The position numbers and the translations under genes were made by a program. The notes beneath the pieces are model-generated. The model was not told the origin of the DNA. It saw only the letters and a program-made list of their open reading frames with translations, and ran no database searches. From Neoscytalidium dimidiatum (Eukaryota; Ascomycota; Dothideomycetes; Botryosphaeriales; Botryosphaeriaceae): a DNA stretch of 64,000 nucleotides. Of the stretch, positions 59,025 to 64,000 are shown one piece after another. The stretch lies in NCBI GenBank assembly GCA_037367355.1, contig CM074697.1, positions 558,001 through 622,000 on the forward strand, written 5' to 3'. Position 1 is the first letter of the stretch; every line of letters begins with the position of its first letter.

Positions 59025-60406
59025 TCAAAACTTGACGACTACTTTTGCAGCAGACACGCCTTGTCGCAGACGTTGCAAACCTTCCTGAATCTTCTCAAGG
59101 CCGCCTTCAATGATGATCGGTTCCGGCTTTGCTTTGAGGTGGCCGGAGACGAGGGCGGCCGGCACGTAATTGCGCCAGACGGCATCGCAAACCTCCTTCT
59201 CATGCTGCTCCATCCTTTGAAGCTCCACTAACGGCGGTGAGGAACGGAGAGCTTTAACGCACAGCTCGACAAGAGACATACCTGACGTAGCCTTGATGCA
59301 CTTCGGCATTTCGTCTGGCGGCGGGATCGTCGTGGCCACTCGGCCTCCTCCGATCCCTTCCAGGATCTTGGCCCACTTCTCGACCGTTTCGGCAGAGGAA
59401 ATGGCGTCGAACACGCCTGCCAGCGTTTTGCGATCAAGCACATCGGCGATGGCAGGCACGACATGCGGATCATGGTAGTCGAATACCATCTTGGCACCGA
59501 GGCTGCGCACGTAGGCAAAGTTATGCTTGGACGCGGTGGCCAAGACGATGAAGCCGGAGGCGGTGGCCAGCTGCACGGCAGCGGAGCCGCAGCACGAGGA
59601 GCCGCCCCAGACCAGGACAAGCTTCTTGGTGGGCTCGCAGCCCAACTTCGGGAAGGGCAGAGCCAGGTTCAGGGGACTGTACAGGGCGGATGCGGCGGTG
59701 GAAATGGCGAGAGGCAGGACGACGGCGTGCTCAAAGGGCAAGTCGTCCGGGATGGGGCAGACGAGCAGCTCCTTCGCCTTGGTATATAGCTGGAAAGCTC
59801 CTCCCTCCGAATCACCGGCATCAATGCCCAGCACGGTTCTTTTCGGGGCGGTCAGCAGGTCAGTCCGGGAATAAGAGGTGGTGGTGAGATGGGAGCTAAT
59901 TCCCGGGCGCACGCATACCCGATCACCCGTTGGCCCTTCCACAACCGCGTCACACCCTCGCCGACCTCGTCCACGAAACCCGCGAGATCTGCGCCTAGGA
60001 TGTTCGGGAAGGCCTCCAGCAGGAATCCTATTCATTCGCGAGGTAAATCAACGACTCAGCTTGGCGGTTCCCGATGGAATCCGTAACGAGGGGGAGGAAA
60101 GGGAAGATCGTTTACCGAATACCTGCAAGAGAAAAAAGAAATATCAGCGCATACTTCCCATTTCGTCGACGGTGGGGATTTCGCCATACCTGGATCTTCC
60201 AATCAATGGGATTCTGCAGATTTGCGATCGTCAGCGGTAGGAGATAGCCATGGATGCAGAGTGCTTGACGCGCGGGAGTAACCTACTATGGCAACGGCGG
60301 CGTTCCTGACGACGACCTCGCCAGGCCCCGGCTTCGGCTTCGGGGCGTCGGAGACCTGCAAGTGCTGGGCCCTCTTCGCCGTGATCCAAGCGGCTTTGTT
60401 CGCCAT
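59025..60406 (-). CDS. zinc-type alcohol dehydrogenase/enoyl reductase-like protein (MDR superfamily)
   Basis: Minus-strand exons 60406-60287, 60213-60190 (24 nt), 60122-60116 (7 nt), 60027-59919, 59838-59282 and 59227-59025; 339 residues. Medium-chain reductase of the group that includes trans-acting enoyl reductases of polyketide pathways. The N-terminus MANKAAWITAKRAQHLQVSD is followed, after splicing, by NPIDWKIQ-VFG-FLLEAFPNILGADLAGF, the GroES-like domain. The Rossmann NADPH site is GGSSCCGSAAVQLATASG. The C-terminus is YVPAALVSGHLKAKPEPIII...GVSAAKVVVKF. The last intron (54 nt) lacks a stop; its removal restores ATSGVELQRMEQHEKEV. Catalytic zinc ligands are not seen. Divergent from the questin-oxidase-like gene. 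Confidence 0.85.
60116..60122 (-). other. 7-nt microexon in the reductase gene
   Basis: GTATTCG lies between TCTCTTGCAG and GTAAAC. The flanking exons have phases 0 and 1, so an exon of 3n+1 nt is needed between WKIQ and GFLLEAFPN; this one supplies VF plus the first base of Gly. Both flanking introns (67 and 88 nt) have canonical ends and a CTGAT or CTGAG branch site. Confidence 0.7.
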
Positions 60407-61058
60407 TTTCGCATAGAAACAGGTCCGGGGAAGAGCATCGGGCCGGGCGCTCGTGTCTCGTAACGTGCGCACACGAAGAGGTGGGGAGAGGGGGCGGTCG
60501 GGGTACTTGGGGGAAAATTTATGTACCCCCTCCAGGTACAGCTTGGAGTAGGAAGCGATAAGCGCCGGCCGGCTAGCGTCTACCCAGGCTCATGTCAGCC
60601 TGCGTCTGCTCCCGATTCTCTGGGCGGAGGGGCTCACGGGTGCCGCTCGGACGCTACAGTCGAGCAGGGTGGAGATGGACGAAAAGCTAAAAGAGGCGGT
60701 TGTGGCTCGGAATCGCACGGATACATGCTGCCGGTCGTTCGAAGTTTTTTGCCTTTCGGAGCTCGGAATGCGCGTTGGCAAGGCGGACGGGCGAATGAGA
60801 GCGAGGACAAAGGATGAAGTGTCAGAAGATGCAGGCATGGCGTTGAGCTGCATCGACAGGGATCTAGCTGGAGCTGAGGCCGGGGCCTGAAAACCGAAAT
60901 GCGGGGAGAGCTCGTCGAAATGCTGTCGCGACCCCTCCTTGCCAACCCAATGCAAAGGCGAAGTTGAACCTTGTCGGCCGTTCTATCCAGATCCCAGGTG
61001 AGCTTGTTTTCTCTCACTCCACCCATTCTTCTACACTCCCGTCCCTACAAGCCGAACA
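60407..61058. promoter_or_regulatory. bidirectional promoter of the reductase and questin-oxidase-like genes
   Basis: 652 bp between divergent starts. GCCGGCCGGC near 60565-60574 is a palindrome containing CGG and CCG triplets of the kind bound by Zn2Cys6 dimers; this is suggestive only. Open frames here are unsupported. Confidence 0.4.
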
Positions 61059-63267
61059 ATGACAACGAAGTCAGAGAGACAGCAGCTGCAGACCGCCGCC
61101 ATCCGCTTTTCCGGCGTTGCCCTTGCCACCGCCGCCATGTTTTCCTGGGGTTACAACAAGATGCCCGACTTCTTCGCCCAACGCATCAGAGTGGAGAAGG
61201 AGCCCGTATACGACGTCGAAGAGAAGCCCGAGAAGAGAGCGCGAACAGTCAAGCATCTGCTGCACGCGAATCACAGCATCTACAGCATCATCTACCACAA
61301 CCTTGAGTTCCACAATCACCTCCCGCACGTAAGTCTGGTGAATTATCCTATCGGAAAAGCGGTCCTCCACCCGATGGCGTCCATGTTGAATTTTTGAGCC
61401 CAATTGACCGTCAGGACACGCAGTATTCTGACATGAGCAGATCCTGGGATCAGCATACATTCTCGGCGCGACTAACGAGCATCTGAACGAAGTCTACGAT
61501 GTTGAGACAGAGGTGCTCGAGAAATGGACAGACTCGCCCGGTGAGATTACTGAAGACAATTGGCGCGACTACATCGGTAAGAGAGAGTAAGTCAATTCTC
61601 ATCCATAGCAGGTACGCAAGAAGCAAACCAAGAGAAGAAAAAGGATACGCGGGAAGTTTGGAGAATTTCTCTCTGACTTCAGCTCGGCATAATATTCCCG
61701 CGTACTTTCCTGAAGAAAGGTCTCTTGAATGATTTGCGTCCGTTCCTATCATCCTGCTTTGGCATTGCCATTAGGACTCACCTTCAGGGCCTACCTCGCA
61801 CACAGAGCCGTCGCTCATGACATGCCACAGATACCAGCGCGCATACATGGACTTCTTCGAAGACGAGATCCCCAAGCACGGCAACGACTGGAAGGCCATG
61901 ACGGAGCACTTCCTCTTCGAAGGGCCCGAGCCCCTCATCAACAACGTCATCAGCGGCCGTAAGCAAAACAAAAAAAAAAAAAAAAACCTCATCCCCGACC
62001 TACCATTCTCCCCTTCCCGCCTCTCCTTCATCAAACCCGGAACCACCAACCTGACGCACGCCACAGTCGGCCACCCGCTCATCCACCTCGGCTACGCCTA
62101 CGAGCTCTCCTCCCGCACCATCGCCACCGAGGCCCTCGTCCTCGCCGCCTGCTTCCACAACGACCTCCACAAGTACCTCGACGACCCGTCCTACACGCGG
62201 CCGCCGCCCTTCCCGCCCTCGGCCTCGCCCCTCGCCCTCCTCGACCGCCTCCGCCACGACCCGCGCTTCGACGCGCTCTTCCCGCACAAGGGCGACACCA
62301 ACATCGGCGCGCTGCTCGCGCGGCGCGAGCCCGCCGTGCTCGAGTACTGGAACGCGCTGGCCATCCCGTCGGACCCGACGGCCGTCTTCGCCGCCTGCCA
62401 GCGCGCCGCGGTCGCGCTGGTCGTCGCGACGCGCGACGCGGGCGAGAAGCACGACTTCTTCCTCGTGCACCTGCTGACGACCAGCCACGCGGTGCGGCAC
62501 CTGCTGCCGGCGCTGCCGGCGCGCTGGCACGTGCCGCTGGCGCGGCAGTGGTGGCTGCTGGTCGTGACCGTGTACGTGGCCCAGCACCGGCCGGCGGTGG
62601 TGCGCGAGCGCGTCGTCGGCCGCGTCGAGCTGCGCGGCAGGGGCTGGGGGTTCGTGGTGCGGGAGGCGCTGGAGGGCGCGGCGCGGAACGACGCGCATTA
62701 TGTCAAAGGTACGTTACGCCGTCTTGCGTCCTGGCAAAAAATGAAAAAAAAAAAAACAAAAAATTCATATCACCTACCTTTTTTTTTTTCCCCCTTTCTC
62801 TTTTCTCTTTTCCCACTTTTCTTCTCCCTTCTCTTTCTTTCTTTTCATTTCTTTCCTTCCTTCTGCTGCGACGATGAGCTAGTTCCGGGGACGCGTTCTG
62901 TCTCGGATGGTCGGTCCGAGGGGTGATTTTTTTTTTTATTTTTCCTGGGATGCTTTCCGACAACAGTTGATAACGCGGGCATTCGCGGAATCGCTAACCC
63001 GGATCCATTCCTCCGTACGAAACAGCGCTGCGGGCGATCAAGAACGCGGCGGACACGTGGGGCGACGACGAGTCGCAGTTCCTGCTCAAGGCGGCGGTCA
63101 AGTTCGCGACCGAGTTCGACGGGTGGGGAGGCTTCGCGCCGGCCGAGATAGCGCGGACGGACGAGAAGAATCACGCTCGGGTGGGCATCTCGAGCGAGGA
63201 GGTCGAGGGCGCGAGGGAGGCGCTGTTGTTGGACGGAGGTGGGAAGGCGGACGAGCAGGGTGCGTGA
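61059..63267 (+). CDS. questin oxidase-like protein (AflY/DUF4243 family)
   Basis: Exons 61059-61328, 61441-61586, 61831-61958, 62067-62708 and 63026-63267; introns of 112, 244, 108 and 317 nt; 475 residues. Members such as AflY and questin oxidase cleave anthraquinone rings by Baeyer-Villiger-type oxidation in polyketide pathways. The family pattern is clear: LLHANHSIYSIIYHNLEFHN, HLPHILGSAYILGAT, NWRDYIGKREYQRAYMDFFE, ISGLGHPLIHLGYAYEL, HKGDTNIGALLARREP, KHDFFLVHLLTTSHAVRHLL and RNDAHYVKALRAIK. A hydrophobic stretch near residue 20 (GVALATAAMFSWGY) is unusual. The last intron is a 317-nt pyrimidine-rich stretch with long T runs. Divergent from the reductase; joint function is inferred. Confidence 0.87.
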
Positions 63268-64000
63268 GGGCGGGGGTGAGATCTTTCTCATTGGTTCGTA
63301 GGTTTCCCCCGTTATGGTTGTATTTGCAAGCGCCCTCGAGCCGGAGGATGGAGCGCTGTGTAAGCGTAGGATGGGGAAGGTCCTTCTTTTTTTTTTTTTT
63401 TCGAATTTGTGAGCAGGAAGCAGTTGATTGGGGTATCCCACGGAGAGAAAAAAAGCATCGGCATGTGAAGGGAGGAAAATGCTTTCGAAACGGTGGACAC
63501 TGCTCTGCGCAATGACCCCTTCTCTCACTATTCCTCCACCTCTTACCCTAAAGCCGCTCGCTTGCCAAGCAATACAGTAATATTAGGGCATCTCGGCCCG
63601 GCGTTCGCTGTACAATGACCTCTTTCGGGCCTTTTTGATGGACGAGCATTGGGGCGGCGGAGAACCAGCACGCATCATCGGCGACCGAAAAGTCGCGAAC
63701 CGTTGCCTCATTCCTGACTAAAAGGCCGGCGGGCCCGTTCCGCGCGGCGACGAGAGCAAGCGAACGCGGGCGAAGCGCGATGAGAGAGGAGGGCACACCG
63801 GGGCACACCGGGGCACACCCTTCTAGAAACACTGTGCTATCTAAGCGCCCGCAATCCTCCCAAGTCCGACAAATCCGACGGACAACGAACACATCAATTC
63901 CGAATCGTCGGGACCGAGTGCATGAAATGCGAGCAGTAGCGTCGGCCACGAGTCGTAGCAGACGAAATCACGATAAGCAGGTAGGTAGCCGCGCAAGTTG
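63268..64000. other. intergenic, no gene seen
   Basis: 3' flank of the questin-oxidase-like gene and spacer to the window end. T run at 63387-63400. An open frame on the minus strand at 63548-63949 has no recognisable content and overlaps a tandem repeat. Confidence 0.5.
63791..63820. repeat. 10-bp tandem repeat, three copies
   Basis: GGGCACACCG occurs three times in a row, the last copy with one change. Confidence 0.85.

Noticed and set aside
63548..63949. 133-residue minus-strand frame
   Set aside because: Overlaps a 10-bp tandem repeat, has no recognisable domain and no supported neighbour exons.
1..64000. tRNA or rRNA genes
   Set aside because: Scanning for the GTTCGAATC-type T-loop with matching arms, and for rRNA landmarks, gave no candidate I could fold.

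Overview
The window is nuclear DNA of a filamentous ascomycete (Pezizomycotina, perhaps Dothideomycetes). The evidence is dense genes with short GT-AG introns (mostly 48-110 nt, often with CTAAC/CTGAT-like branch sites), a Zn2Cys6 transcription factor, an Fks1 glucan synthase, a questin-oxidase-like enzyme, and relics of HET, STAND, P450 and GFA genes. No rRNA, tRNA, CRISPR array or intact transposon was recognised. Gene models below were spliced by eye; junctions were checked for phase.

Layout. 1-0.7 kb: unidentified relic. 1.5-10.9 kb: a compact housekeeping block with an ER FKBP-type isomerase ending KDEL (+), a small mitochondrial protein (-), a cytochrome b5-domain protein (+), the NBS1/nibrin homologue (+), mitochondrial ribosomal protein S8 (-) and a Pro/Gln-rich conserved fungal protein (+). 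11.5-18.4 kb: a relic of a STAND/NLR N-terminal domain, a Zn2Cys6 regulator, a short-tailed casein kinase 1 (-) and a divergent aldehyde dehydrogenase broken by frameshifts. 19.0-19.8 kb: a small secreted Cys-containing protein. 19.8-25.5 kb: gene-poor, with coding relics only. 25.6-31.3 kb: FKS1. 34.6-37.8 kb: a head-to-head pair of an ACSF3-type (malonyl-CoA) synthetase and a mitochondrial BolA protein. 40.2-41.3 kb: GPR1/FUN34/YaaH acetate transporter. 46.2 kb: a 70-residue protein behind a strong-looking promoter. 48.3-53.5 kb: plasma-membrane syntaxin (Sso type), nicotinate phosphoribosyltransferase and a 405-residue orphan, all on the minus strand. 54-58.4 kb: a pseudogene field (HET-like, GFA, cytochrome P450). 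59.0-63.3 kb: a head-to-head pair of an enoyl-reductase-like dehydrogenase and a questin-oxidase-like protein.

Themes. The ACSF3-like/BolA pair shares a ~400 bp promoter, and both products bear on mitochondrial lipoylation (malonyl-CoA for mitochondrial fatty acid synthesis; Fe-S maturation of lipoyl synthase). The reductase/questin-oxidase pair looks like tailoring enzymes of a polyketide-type pathway that lacks its synthase here and lies beside a dead P450. Two very small exons (11 nt and 7 nt) and one probable GC-AG intron are needed to restore conserved protein families. Several long stretches (31.3-34.6, 37.8-40.2, 41.3-46.2, 46.4-48.3 kb) have no gene I can support and are rich in homopolymers and microsatellites.
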